A model generated the notes under the pieces. The model did not search any database, was not told the origin of the DNA, and was given only the letters and a program-made list of their open reading frames with translations. DNA of 64,000 nucleotides, from positions 5,952,001 through 6,016,000 of the forward strand of contig OZ316896.1 of the NCBI GenBank assembly GCA_973895155.1, given 5' to 3'. The first letter of the stretch is position 1. Each line of letters opens with the position of its first letter. The stretch comes from Marsupella aquatica (taxonomy: Eukaryota; Marchantiophyta). Positions 34,847 through 45,545 of this stretch are shown in pieces. A program made the position numbers and the translations under genes.

Positions 34847-37800
34847 ATGGATGGAAGAATCAGAGTGGCGTCATGGAATGTCTGCGGATTGTGTGAGCCC
34901 AACCGCAAGCATGTTGTTAAAAATTGGGTTAGATCACTGAAAGTGGCACTAGCCCTGTTGGCTTTACAAGAAGTTAAAGCTGACAAATTTTGGCTTGATA
35001 TGGCGTTGTGGGCTATTCTCCCCTTGTATCAGCACTTTTCCTCTGAGCCTGACGAGGGTAGGGGAGGAACCGCATTACTGGTACACCCTGAGTTGAAGGT
35101 GATTTGCTCGGGAGCACTGGATTTGGGAAGGGCGGTATGGGCCGTCGTCAAGAAGGAAGATGTGACATTTGGGATTGCTTGTATTTATGCCCCCAATTCG
35201 AATAGATTAAGGTCACTTCTATGGCATGATTTAAAGATGATGCTGCCACACAATGATTGGCTGTTGTGTGGTGACTTCAACATGATGGAACACAGAAATG
35301 ACTCAACGGGACAGTCTCCTTTAATCTGAGGCAGGGAGGCTGAGTTCTGGAGATTTTTGAAGATGAGATTGAACCTGACAGATGCGTGGGACCTTAGAGG
35401 TGGAGCGACTGGCCCGAATTTCACATGGAGGAGGAAGCGTAATGGAGTGCTGATACAGTCCAGACTTGACAGGTTTTATGTAAGTGAAATGGGTGGATGG
35501 CTTAGCGAGGTGGAACTCATTCACGATGGGGGATCGGCTCTTTCTGATCACGACCCTATCCGGCTGAATGTGAGGATTGCAGGATTGACTGAGACTGTGG
35601 AGCGAGGGAAAGTGAGACTTTTTATGGCCAACTCGTCTGTACTTTGGAAGAGAGAGGACATGCTACTACTCAAAGAAGCTTGGAGGGTGGGAAGAGAGAA
35701 CTGTGTGGACCCGCGTATTTGATTTACTAATGGAAGCCGGAGACTGAGACAAACTCTTAAGGAGATACAAGCCAAGCCAAGGACAATGGAGGTGGAGATG
35801 GCTTTTTAGAGAGCTCAATTGAGGACACTTAAGATGGCCATTCTAGAAAATCATTCGAAGGAGGACATTGCTGATTTCATGGATGCTGAGGACACGTTGC
35901 ATGTTGCGGAACTGGAGGAAGCTCACAGAGGACGCAGGCTAGCCAGAGTTAAGTGGTTGGGAAGGAGATGAATCCACTAAATTTTTCTTTGCCACAGTGA
36001 AAGCCAAGAGAGCCAGGGAGGCTATGTCTTCTTTGAGCAGGGTGGATGGGAGTACAATCTCTGACCCGGGAATGATTGTGAAGGAGGTTGAAGAGTTTTG
36101 TGAAACACTGTACTCACCTGAGCCTTTTTCCGAAGCGTGCGGAGGCTGAAGAGAGACGTCTGGCTTGCGATAGACTGCTCATTAACACAAGGTTTGCCCT
36201 TTCAAGAGAGGACATTTTAAAGATGGAGAAGCTCCCGACATACCAAGAGGTGAAGGATGTGTTGTGGCTCTTGCCAAGTGATAAAACACCGGGGCTTGAT
36301 GGTATGACAGCTGAGGTTTATAGCATGTTGGGGTTTTATTGGTCAGGATTTAGTGGATATGATACAAGAATTTTGGCTTACAGGTGCCCTCGATGCTGGT
36401 ATTTGTGAAGGGATTGTTAAATTCATACCAAAGAAACCGGACAAGCGCTTCTTACGTGACTGGCGCCCATTGACAATGCTAAATACGATATACAAACTAA
36501 TAGCCAAGATCCTTGCCTTGCGATTAAAACCTATCCTACACTTGATAATCAGTTCGCAACAAACTGGATTTATCCCTAGACGCCACATATTAGAAAACAT
36601 TTCCCTTGCTTGGCTTGCCTGTGATTGGGTTCACAAAAGGAGACGAGAGGCATTGTTTCTAAAACTAGACTTTGAGAAGGCTTTTGACCGTGTTTTGCAT
36701 GAATATATATGGGAATGTATGCAGCTGCTAGGGATAAGCGGACGTTTCATCACTCTGGTAAGAGCGTTGTTGGCTCAGGCATCCTCACGTGCCTTGGTGA
36801 ATGGCTTACTAACAAACATGTTTGAGCTCAAGCGTGGGGTAAGACAGGGCTGCCCTTATCACCATTGCTGTTTGTGATTTCCATGCATCCACTCATGGAT
36901 TTTCTTGATGCAGAGCTGGCAGCGGGTAGACTGTGTGGCTTGCAGATCTCGCTTGATCTCACTATTTGTTACAGACTGTTTGCGGATGATGTGGGGATGT
37001 TTATCCCTGCATCTGAGAATGCTTTTGAAGAAGCAACAACTGCTCTTGAATGTTACAAGAAGGCTAGCGGTGCTCGACTGCATTTGAAGAAATCAGTTGT
37101 GATCCCATTGGCAATGGAGGAGGTCCCGGCTTGGCTGAATAACACGGGCTGTCATATCAGTCAAAGGGGAGAGATGCAAAAATATCTTGGTGCACCATTT
37201 GGTGTGGGCTTGAGCATGGAACAACTGCACAAATTCTGCCTTGACAAAATTTGTGCCAGGCTTGCGGTTTGGTCCAACAAGCTGCTTTCCTTTACTGCTG
37301 GTCGATCATTACTAGTTAAACAGGTACTGCTTGCTATTCCGATCTACCATGTAATGTATTGCAAGGCGTCTGCTGGTCTTGCCAAGAAGATTATTGCTCT
37401 CAGTAGGGATTTTCTATGGGGATACAACGACTCAGGAGGGAAGAAGGTTCCGTTGGTGGCTTGGGACAGGATGACACTGCCACGGGTGGAGGGGGGACTG
37501 GGATTTCAGGATTTCCGTAGTCACTCTGATGCCCTGCTCTCGCAATGGTTCACTAAAGCACTGAACTCGCCTGAATTGGAATGGTCCAAGATGTTGGCGG
37601 CCAATCTAGGACTGTTGGGGTGGATGAACTACAAGGTTATTAGGAGAAATGGTTACTCCTTCCAAGACCAGCTGCTTTTATGTACACCTCATACTTTTAG
37701 TGGGCTCCCCTACACTACGGGTCTCTGGCGATGCTGGGAGCTTGTGAGAGCCCATCTATCCTTTGAGCCTGGCCGGGGGGGGCCGCCTGCCCGGTGGAGC

Positions 37801-38765
37801 ATCACCGACACACTCAGATGCATGGTGGGGTTTCATTCTCTTCCTAACTCGGCCATTATGGACATTGCAAGGATCTGTGGCCGGCTGGGAATGAGATCGA
37901 TTGGTGATGGTTGGTCGGCGGAGGAAGGATGTTGGAAGGACCTCCCACTTAGATGGAGAAATATGCGGGCTTCTCTGCGGAGCATCGATTGCTTGCACGG
38001 AAGTTCTTGGAAAGTAGGAGCGCTTCACACTGCCGGTCAGAGTACTTCCTGTATGCCAAACAGTGGAGGTGGACAGATAGACCTGAACCATTGAAGGATT
38101 TCAGAATTGAGAATTGCAGAGTGTATGACTTCCTGAGGCCCAAGACCTCAAATCACGAATGCCTGAATAGGATCTGGTCTCTTACCCGAGAGGAGAGAGG
38201 TTGGAATGAGAGCTGGTACAGACTGTGGAGATCGGATTTACCAACCAGAGGCAAGACCTTTATTTGGAGGATCATTGTGGGGGGCTTGTTCACTGGGGCC
38301 CGTGCGCTTCGATTAGAGGTGAGCAACGGTGACTGTAAGTTGTGCGACGGACGGCTGGAAACCATCCCTCACCTTTTTTTCCATTGTGCACATGCTGTCT
38401 GCTGCTGGCGTATCTGTTTGACCTCATTGAGTGCACTGGATATGCCAATTGGACAAGGGCTGATGGCCCTTTTAGATGCTGCCTGTGGGAGGGAGCCTGT
38501 GGGAGTGGCGCAGCTTTTTGTCTTGCACTAGATTCTCTGGAGGCTCTGGATTGGGAGAAACACTCACATGTTTCAGACGGGGGGGAGACGGGTGTTTGAC
38601 TTGGGACTTGTCCTGTCTGAGGCAGTGGAGAACTTATTTGCTGCTGGTCGGCGTTGCCCCCAAGGGAGGAAGTGCATGCGCCTGCTACGGGCCAAATCAT
38701 GTATTGATGGGCTTCGCAGGAGCTGGCTTGGCGGTGGAGGGACCAGTTTCACTTCCGCTGGTTGA
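34847..38765 (+). pseudogene. LINE-B ORF2, endonuclease, reverse transcriptase, zinc finger
   Basis: From ATG 34847 the endonuclease reads VASWNVCGLCEPNRK, LALQEVKADKFW, GRGGTALLVHP, LLCGDFNMMEH and ALSDHDPIRL. A TGA at 35327 interrupts it and the frame continues to 35722. Frameshifts occur near 35965, 36113 and 36350. Reverse transcriptase follows: FIPKKPDKRFLRDWRPL, QQTGFIPRRHILENISL, LFLKLDFEKAFDRV. A one-base loss near 36855 falls in the GCPLSPLLF block, then comes RLFADDVGMF. A further shift near 38000 leads to the zf-RVT region (FIWRIIVGGLFTGARAL, CKLC, HLFFHCAHAVCCW). TAG at 38529 precedes the last 79 codons. The layout equals that of LINE-A. Confidence 0.9.
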
Positions 38766-39052
38766 CTCTGATTTTGCTGTGAGGTTGGAACGTTGAGACC
38801 GTTGAATGTAGATGGTTTGGGGGGCATGGATGCCCTCTAGATGGTTATTAGGTTGTGTGGTCGTCCTCTTTTGCTGTTAGGTGTCGTCGGGGAGATTAAT
38901 TCCCTGCCTGATGTGGGTTTGAGGTAGTCTTTTGTGGTTTGGTCCTCTATTTTGTCTGGGCTGTCTCTCGGGAATATGTTATGTTTGTGCGCCCTCCCCG
39001 TGGGGCTTTTCACGGGGGGACTGAGATATATAAAATGGCTATGATTCCAAGG
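38766..39052 (+). other. LINE-B 3' UTR
   Basis: Short non-coding end of the LINE, finishing in a weakly A-rich GATATATAAAATGG stretch without a long poly(A). It meets the minisatellite at 39053. Confidence 0.7.
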
Positions 39053-39800
39053 AAGTACTATCAGTAACAAGTAAAGGTCTAGCCCAAGTAATACCAGCGC
39101 TATGTTTACTAATAGTACTATTAATAAAGTACTACTAGTAACAAGTAAAGGTCTGGCCCAAGTAATACCAGCGCTATCTTTACTAATAGTACTATTAATT
39201 AAGTACTACCAATAACAAGTAAAGGTCTGGCCCAAGTAATACCAGCGCTATCTTTAGTAATAGTACTATTAATTAAGTACTACCAGTAACAAGTAAAGGT
39301 CTGGCCCAAGTAATACCAGCGCTATGTTTACTAATAGTACTATTAATTAAGTACTATCAGTAACAAGTAAAGGTCTAGCTGGCCCTAGTAATACCAACGC
39401 TATCTTTACTAATAGTACTATTAATTAAGTACTAAGTAACAGGTAAAGGTCTGGCCCAAGTAATACCAGCTGCGCTATCTTACTAATATTATTATTAAGT
39501 ACTATCAGTAACAGGTAAAGGTCTGGCCCAATGAATACCAACACTATCTTCAATAACAAGTACTGCTAAGTACTATCAGTAACAAGTAACTGGAGGTCTG
39601 GCCCAAGTAATACCATTGCTCTCATCAGTAACAAGTACTATAAAGTACTATCAGTAACAAATTAATGTCTGGCCCAAGTAGTACTAGTGCTCTTCAGTGA
39701 CAAGTAGTCTAAGCGGTATTAAGCACTATCAGTACTAAGTAGGTACTATTAAGTATTATCAAAAAATAGAGAATACCAATATTGCATAATATTAAGTACG
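39053..39800. repeat. 74-bp minisatellite array, right block
   Basis: Regular tandem units: the word GGTCTGGCCCAAG (or GGTCTAGCCC) starts at 39076, 39150, 39224 and 39298, an exact 74-base period, then drifts. Each unit contains AACAAGTAAAGGTCTGGCCC, AAGTAATACCAGCGCTATCT and TACTAATAGTACTATTAA. Units beyond 39500 are diverged. The same family lies at 8490-9144 and 31503-31622, so the three blocks were one array before the LINEs inserted. Confidence 0.92.
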
Positions 39801-40334
39801 TACTACCAGTAACAAGTAAATGACCAAGTAATTAATACAAGTTTAAACCAGTTTTATTGTACAAAGCAGTCTTGGTAACAAAGTAGTCCACATGAAAAAT
39901 AGTCTATATAGCAAGTAGCAACATTACCCACATTCAAAGACCGGTGTGTACTCAAAACTATAAACCAAACTACCAAGTAGAGAAAGTATCCCTTAGCCAA
40001 AACTCCTGGTAGTCGTTATCTTGCAACTTAGTGGCTTCCTGCACAGACAAATAAACAGTCAACAAAATTTCATGGATTCTCAATGAGAACCCGTATCACT
40101 ATACCGCAACCTAGAGAACTGAAACCTGAAATCTGAAACCTGGAAAAGAAAACACTTACATGCAACACCAAAGAAATGATCTGAGAAATACACCTGCATG
40201 AAGGCAGTCTATAAACCTACTTGCTGGCTTCCATATCCCGTAATCCAAAACTTGTAAAATATGTAACACAGCCTGTATTTAGGCATCTTTGCCAACTACG
40301 GCAGGAACCACATTACTAGAGTCTCAAACTCGTA
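39801..40334. other. Intergenic between minisatellite and minus-strand gene
   Basis: AT-rich. No gene or repeat is recognised. It could contain the 3' UTR of the minus-strand gene. Confidence 0.45.
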
Positions 40335-40700
40335 TCAAGTTAAACCGAGTTTCTTCTTAGACTCTTTTGCGTTTGGCCTTCCTTTCCCTTTTGCACTACA
40401 TATAGGTGGTGATACCACATCAGACAAATTCATCACTACTAGCCTATCGTTCATACTAGCAGGGCTATCGTCCACAGTTGCTCTCTTTGCTAATGAAAGG
40501 GAGTCATGACGAGTGACAACTTTCCTTTGGGCAAAGTCCCTAGTAATAAGATCTTGACTCTTCCTCTTTCTGCCTGAGGCTTTCTTCTCGGGAGTTCCCT
40601 CCTTTGATTGGCTATCCACCGATGCCACCACACTCCCGGGCTCCACCTTCACTACGGGATTTGACTGCCCTAAACTTCCAATGGACTTCCCTCTCCACAT
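40335..40700 (-). CDS. Basic low-complexity ORF, possible C-terminal exon of the minus-strand gene
   Basis: 121 codons rich in Ser, Lys and Arg with nuclear-localisation-like runs (KKASGRKRKSQ, SAKGKGRPNAKESKKK). No domain. It lies downstream, on the same strand, of the coiled-coil and Cys/His-rich segments at 41050-43047, and could be their last exon or a separate small gene. The intervening minus-strand frame at 40811-41023 (EGGEKLKARQDKERDREK) is also helical and charged and may be another exon. Confidence 0.35.
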   Translation of the reverse strand: MWRGKSIGSLGQSNPVVKVEPGSVVASVDSQSKEGTPEKKASGRKRKSQDLITRDFAQRKVVTRHDSLSLAKRATVDDSPASMNDRLVVMNLSDVVSPPICSAKGKGRPNAKESKKKLGLT

Positions 40701-41049
40701 GGTAGATCCAGAGAATCTAGATCTATTACATATTTAGCTGTGGAAGACAATTGAATCAACTGTGCCTTTTGCTTGATGTCTTCAAATGCAACTTGACTAT
40801 CCCCCTCCTCCTACAAACACCACATAGAAAACCACTTGGTCACAACAATACATACCTTGATGCTATACATGTGGCACACTAGCAAGCCAAGACATACAAA
40901 GTAAAACCATACCACACTAGCTAAAGTACCTTGGAATATTTTACAGTCAGTCTTCTCCCGGTCTCTCTCCTTATCTTGCCTGGCCTTCAGCTTTTCACCC
41001 CCCTCTCTGTACAAGTCCCGCAATTGTTTCTCAAAAGACTTTGTCTAAC

Positions 41050-41820
41050 CTCCCAACCCCAACGTTACCTCCAATGCAATCAATTCTGGAGATGAATGCG
41101 CCAAGCCCCAACTTTGCAACCAATGAGGGTGAAAAATTTCATCACAAGCTACACATCGTGGAGTTTCACAGTCAGATTTTGATACTACAGGCACAAAGAC
41201 ACGCTGGATGGTAACAATGCCCACATGAGGTGGGAATAAAATTTTGGCAGTGAAATCCTAGGAAACACACGGCACATGGAGACATCTTGAACAAATGTTG
41301 TCGTAATTGCAGAGCCATTGGAATGAATTGATGTTTCAAGGAATGAAACTCCCCCTGAAAATGGTCTATAAGTGATTTCTTCTCAGCCTCGCAACATTCC
41401 AAACTCTGATCATAGCCCTATTGCCTAGTTGTCAGATCCTTGAGTCTTTGCACTCCTTTCTCCTTCTCTGTACTTGCCCAACTTGCCGAAACTCCCAAGG
41501 CCTTTTATGAGTTAGCATCAGCGACGCCCTTTTGCAACATTTGAACCTGTGCCAAAATTAATCGTCATAGTTTAGAACAAATCATGGTAATATTCACAAC
41601 TAACCTTGATGGCAATGTGGGAGTAAAGACTCCTAAATACGATATCATTCCGGCAAAAATCAAGATATCTCCTCAACTATGATTTACATCCACAAAAATA
41701 CCTACTACCAAAATGTAAGGAATGGTACCTCAGACTCAAGTTTGACCAGTTCTTCTGTGAGATCATTGTCCTGTTGCTCTAATTCCTGCACCTGCTCCTG
41801 AGCATCATGGTCCTACACAT
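41050..41820 (-). pseudogene. Coiled-coil and RING-like exons of the minus-strand gene, decayed
   Basis: Reading right to left: an exon-like segment at about 41735-41815 (QEQVQELEQQDNDLTEELV, ending before GTACC). Then a frame from about 41550 with VQMLQKGVADANS, interrupted by TAA and TAG stops. From 41402 comes CCEAEKKSLIDHFQGEF, leading to CAVCFLGFHCQNFIPTSCGH, then YHPACLC. A further stretch (41170-41050) reads CETPRCVACDEIFHPHW and LQSWGLAHSS. The C-x2-C...C-x-H...H-x2-C spacing is RING- or PHD-like and continues with a second C-x2-C...H pair. Two stops inside the frame suggest decay, unless unrecognised introns remove them. Confidence 0.5.
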
Positions 41821-41910
41821 TCCCAAAATCAAGTTGTTAGTATCTACTATAATTACAACAAAAACAAATTGTAACAATTGTGAAAGAAATTCACAATGCA
41901 ACACTATTAT

Positions 41911-43047
41911 CTACCTGTTCATCCATGTCTGCTTTGCAGTTGTCAAGCTCCATTGCGACGGCCTCCTTCTTGTCCAAAACAATTTGCAGCTCTCTTTCCC
42001 TCGCATCTCATTTGGCCTGCTGAGTAGAATATGAGCTTCAACCTGCTCGATATTCTTCTGATTTTCTTCCACCAACTGTGCATGCTTCTCAACCACCCGG
42101 GTGACCTCTTTGATACTTTCCAAAACTTTCAGAGGATGAACTTTCAGGGATTCGATTTCACTATCCAAGCAATCCAACATGACACAAACAAAAGTTCCTT
42201 GCTGAAGTTCATACTTCTCAGTAGTTTCTGGAGGGACCTTGGCGGTACATACATATGAGAAAATAGTACTTCTCAGGGATGCGATAGATGTGGTTGCTGG
42301 AGCAGATGGGGGCTCCTCTGTTGTCATTGCAGGAGAAATCTTCTCGTCATCCTGCCCAGCTGTAGCTTCAACGCGTTCCAAAATACATTGACTCGGCTGC
42401 TTGTAAATAATATCTGGCCTTACAATCGGTGGACCAAATGGTTTTGGTTTCTTGTCCGTGAAGGCTTTGTGAATCTGATTCTTATGCTTGATATCAGCAA
42501 AAGAAGCCCAATTCACAGGTTTCCGGAGAACAAAATGAGCATATAGACCCTTTATTAAAGTCTTGCCCAACATCCCATTCAAAGGGCTGCTTTCGTGCCC
42601 ATCCAAAACCTGCATCAAATGCACTATTTCCTCCTGCGGAATGCCTGTGCAAGTACTCAGGTGAGCGCCGTTATGGAATAACGCTCCAAAACACTTTTGT
42701 AGCATAGCCTTGGAGACAAGAGAATCTGGGATTGCACCAGGTTTCAGCCCGTGGTCAGGAAGACAACATACTTTGGTCCAGTAATCTTTAGGTTTCCTGA
42801 AGTCTTCCTCCCGCCAAGGAATCCACTCGTCATTGGAAGGATCAGCAACGGCCTTTCCTTTTTGGAGTGGTACAAGCTTTGCAGATTTCTCGCTCTCTGT
42901 CTTCACAAAACTACTACTGCTCATAGAGCACTTCCGTGACCGGTCTGCCTTACCGCTATTGCTGCTCACCTTAACTTGAGCCTCCCTTGCCTCTTCTGCC
43001 ACTACTACCTCTATCAGTTCCTGCCCTTTGGATGCCATCGCTCCCAC
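41911..43047 (-). CDS. N-terminal exon of an unrecognised plant gene (W/P-rich domain plus coiled coil)
   Basis: 378 codons from ATG 43047; a second ATG at 43038 gives MASKGQELIEVVVAEE. Residues 70-200 form an apparently globular region (WIPWREEDFRKPKDYWTKVC, GALFHNGAHLSTCTGIPQEE, FVLRKPVNWASFADIKHK). The end (about 300-350) is a predicted coiled coil (ESIKEVTRVVEKHAQLVEEN). Just after VEAHILLSRPNE the coiled-coil pattern resumes in a neighbouring frame (ELQIVLDKKEAVAMELDN, 41905-42000) and runs up to a GTAGAT donor-like site. So the last 30 codons of the open frame are probably out of frame through a small indel or a missed intron. No family is recognised. It is probably a multicopy plant gene linked to the Cys/His segments downstream. 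Confidence 0.5.
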   Translation of the reverse strand: MGAMASKGQELIEVVVAEEAREAQVKVSSNSGKADRSRKCSMSSSSFVKTESEKSAKLVPLQKGKAVADPSNDEWIPWREEDFRKPKDYWTKVCCLPDHGLKPGAIPDSLVSKAMLQKCFGALFHNGAHLSTCTGIPQEEIVHLMQVLDGHESSPLNGMLGKTLIKGLYAHFVLRKPVNWASFADIKHKNQIHKAFTDKKPKPFGPPIVRPDIIYKQPSQCILERVEATAGQDDEKISPAMTTEEPPSAPATTSIASLRSTIFSYVCTAKVPPETTEKYELQQGTFVCVMLDCLDSEIESLKVHPLKVLESIKEVTRVVEKHAQLVEENQKNIEQVEAHILLSRPNEMRGKESCKLFWTRRRPSQWSLTTAKQTWMNR

Positions 43048-45097
43048 CTTCCCACCTCCAATGCCCCCGACCTCAACGAGCGACCTCTTCTACCAATGTT
43101 GAAGCAAAACATTCAGCCTCAAACTTTTGAGAACATTTGAGCAAGCAATGAAAGAATGAGCCGAAAGCAAGCCTCAAGCTTCCGCAGCCTCAAACGTCCA
43201 AAGCCTTGAATGTCCGCAACCCCACAGCCTCAAACTTTCGCAGCCTCACAGCCTTGAACTTCCACATCCCTGCAGCTTGGAGCCTCAAAGGCCTCAAACA
43301 AATGGCTTCGACAAAATCTTCTCGTCGTCTTATTTCCTTCACACATTCAGGCCTCGGGGCATTCCCTTCACATTGCGCCTTGAGCATTTCCTTTCACATC
43401 GCCGCATCACACTATGTTCAAAGTTGGGCATTCGATTCTCCCGCACTTTTGCAATGGCGTACCTCATACATGATCACCGTTAGATCTCATCTAACGTTGC
43501 AATGTATTTTCTAACTCAAGGTACAAGTTTGGAAACGCTGCTCACACCTCAACCGATGGATGAGTAAACATCAATGGTGCTTGCATTATTTTGATTATCC
43601 TTTAACCTTAGTTATGAGGGTTGGTAACCAGAGTTTATTACTTGGAGACCCATAAACACTTACTTATTGATACTTAGTCCACTACTAAAAGGTGCCAAAA
43701 CTTGCACCCTTTGGACCCCCTCTAACTTGCAAAAGGCCATATCTTAGTTTGATTATCTGGTTTGTAATCCCGTTTGTAATAGTCTCTCCAATGTAGAGTG
43801 CACGTTTGGTACAGGCAGTGCCCATGCTTGTGGGGATGTTGCCACTGCCCACCTATTGCCTACCAATCCATGTCTTGTCCATAGTCTTGCCTATATTAGT
43901 TTATCCAAACTGGTAAAACATATCTAAACTGTGTGAGTGATTGTATGCCCCACTAGGGCGCTGTATGCATCATTTTTTTCCAGAAAATTTGTGTATCTCA
44001 AATTGGATCTTTATGTTAGCCCTATCTTGGGTTTTCCTTATTATAATTCCACAATGGGTTTTCAAATATAGATTTTATCAGTTTTATAAGGCACCTAAGG
44101 GTATAAAAAATTATCAAAAACTAATTTTTTACATGGAACAAGGGTAATGTATATGAAAGAAAAATACTAAGAAGGGGTAGGTAAGGAGGGTTCGAGCGCA
44201 GGGGGTACACTTAGTATACATAGAGTGAGGGTCCATGGTGATTGGGCTGACGCGGTACTCATGCTTGGACCCTCATAATTCACTGTCAATCAAGGGTCTT
44301 GGATGACTACACACCTGAGTCGCATCATATCTGATGCGCCAAGCATTCGTTGCAAATGAAGTAAATTTCTTTGGCCTTGGGCCCAATAAGAGGTCTCATT
44401 CAAGCTCTCAGAACTCAAAGTCCGTCTAGGGGTGCAAACGGTCCCCTTGAGCTTGGCCCTCCGCATGATCTGACCAACTCCCAATGCCAATCTAAGTTTG
44501 TTGTGCGCGCCACTAGCTCAACGCATTACCTTTGCTAGACAGTGCAATTTCTCCCCATACTTAGGCCCCATTGGATGGCCGTCCGTAGGCCTAGACCATA
44601 AAGGAGCTTGGGGTCAAAATCGCAATGCCGAAGCTAAGTGGTAGAGCAGTCAAGTTTCACGACTTATTTCAACACAATTTAGAAAAATCAATGAACAAAA
44701 TCATGATTTGATGTTACAAATGGTGCACAATATAACTTGGGCACAACTTAATCATGATTAAGGGTTGTTAAGGTTAGATTGGTGGAGAGGGGCTATATAC
44801 TTGGAGGAGCGCTTCATTGTCCTCATACTTACTTGAGATCAATTTTAGGAGTTGGAGACTTGTAAGGGATAGAAGAGGAACACTCATAGAGTAGCTTGTT
44901 AGTTTGTTAGGCTATGACAGATGTACAATGTTAACATATAGTGATTTCTTCTCTTGCAAGACCATGATTTTATTAAAGGAAAACATATTGAGCTATGTTG
45001 GACAATGTTGATTATTCGGGTTGAATTATGTTGTTCTGGTTCCATCATGTGACATCATGTCACGCATGTACATTGTCAAATATACCATACTAGCTCA
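43048..45097. other. Intergenic, no recognised gene
   Basis: The first 450 bases (43080-43400) contain loosely repeated 'gcctcaaac' and 'cttgaac' phrases. The rest is AT-rich with only short frames. No transposon ends or RNA genes were recognised. Confidence 0.45.
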
Positions 45098-45545
45098 ATA
45101 CCTGTGCATTGCACAAAAGATGTCGTTGCGCAAAAATTATCAATGTGTAAAACATCTCGTATGCAAAAAAGATGTCGTTGCGGAAAGATGTTGTACGCTA
45201 AAAAGATGCCATTGCACAAAAGGTGTCATTTGCCAAAAAAATAATGTTGCAAGAAAGCTATTGTTTACGAAAAAGATGTCGTTTGGCAAAATATGTCATT
45301 TGCAAAAAATAACTTGTTCCAAAAATGTTGTTGTGTAAATGATTTCATTGTTGAAAATATGTTGTTGCAAAAAAGATGTCAATGCAAAAGCAATATTGTT
45401 TGCCAAAAAGTTGAAATTGAGCAAAGTACATCCTTGTGTAAAAAATGTCATTGCGGAAAAGATGTTTTGTGAAAGATTTTTGTTGTAGAGAAGATGTCAT
45501 TGTGCAAAGACTATATTGTGTAAAAGATGATGTTTGTGGAAAAGG
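45098..45545. repeat. Degenerate tandem repeat with AAAAGATGTC words
   Basis: Irregular units of about 20-25 bases, each built as GCAAAAAAGATGTCGTTGC with variations, repeat about twenty times. The frames open across it (for example 45021-45338) are by-products of the repeat. The same word recurs at 46425-46545. Confidence 0.75.

Larger units (their letters stand above)
31623..39052 (+). mobile_element. LINE-B, near full-length non-LTR retrotransposon
   Basis: Bounded by the 18-base word AAGTACTATCAGTAACAA at 31605-31622 and 39053-39070, a candidate target-site duplication. The word belongs to the surrounding minisatellite, so chance identity of repeat units cannot be excluded. Contains about 1 kb of 5' UTR, an ORF1 with DUF4283-like region and zinc knuckle, and an ORF2 with APE endonuclease, reverse transcriptase and zf-RVT. 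It is closely related to LINE-A at protein level but differs clearly in DNA. There is no long poly(A); the 3' end reads GATATATAAAATGGCTATG. Several frameshifts and stops make it inactive. Confidence 0.9.

Noticed and set aside
38342-38700. Several frames over the LINE-B zinc finger end as separate genes
   Set aside because: They are other frames of ORF2; the homologous reading in LINE-A identifies the real one.
45021-45338. 105-codon Cys/Lys-rich frame as a small secreted peptide
   Set aside because: It is entirely made of the AAAAGATGTC repeat and is open only because the repeat lacks stops in that frame.
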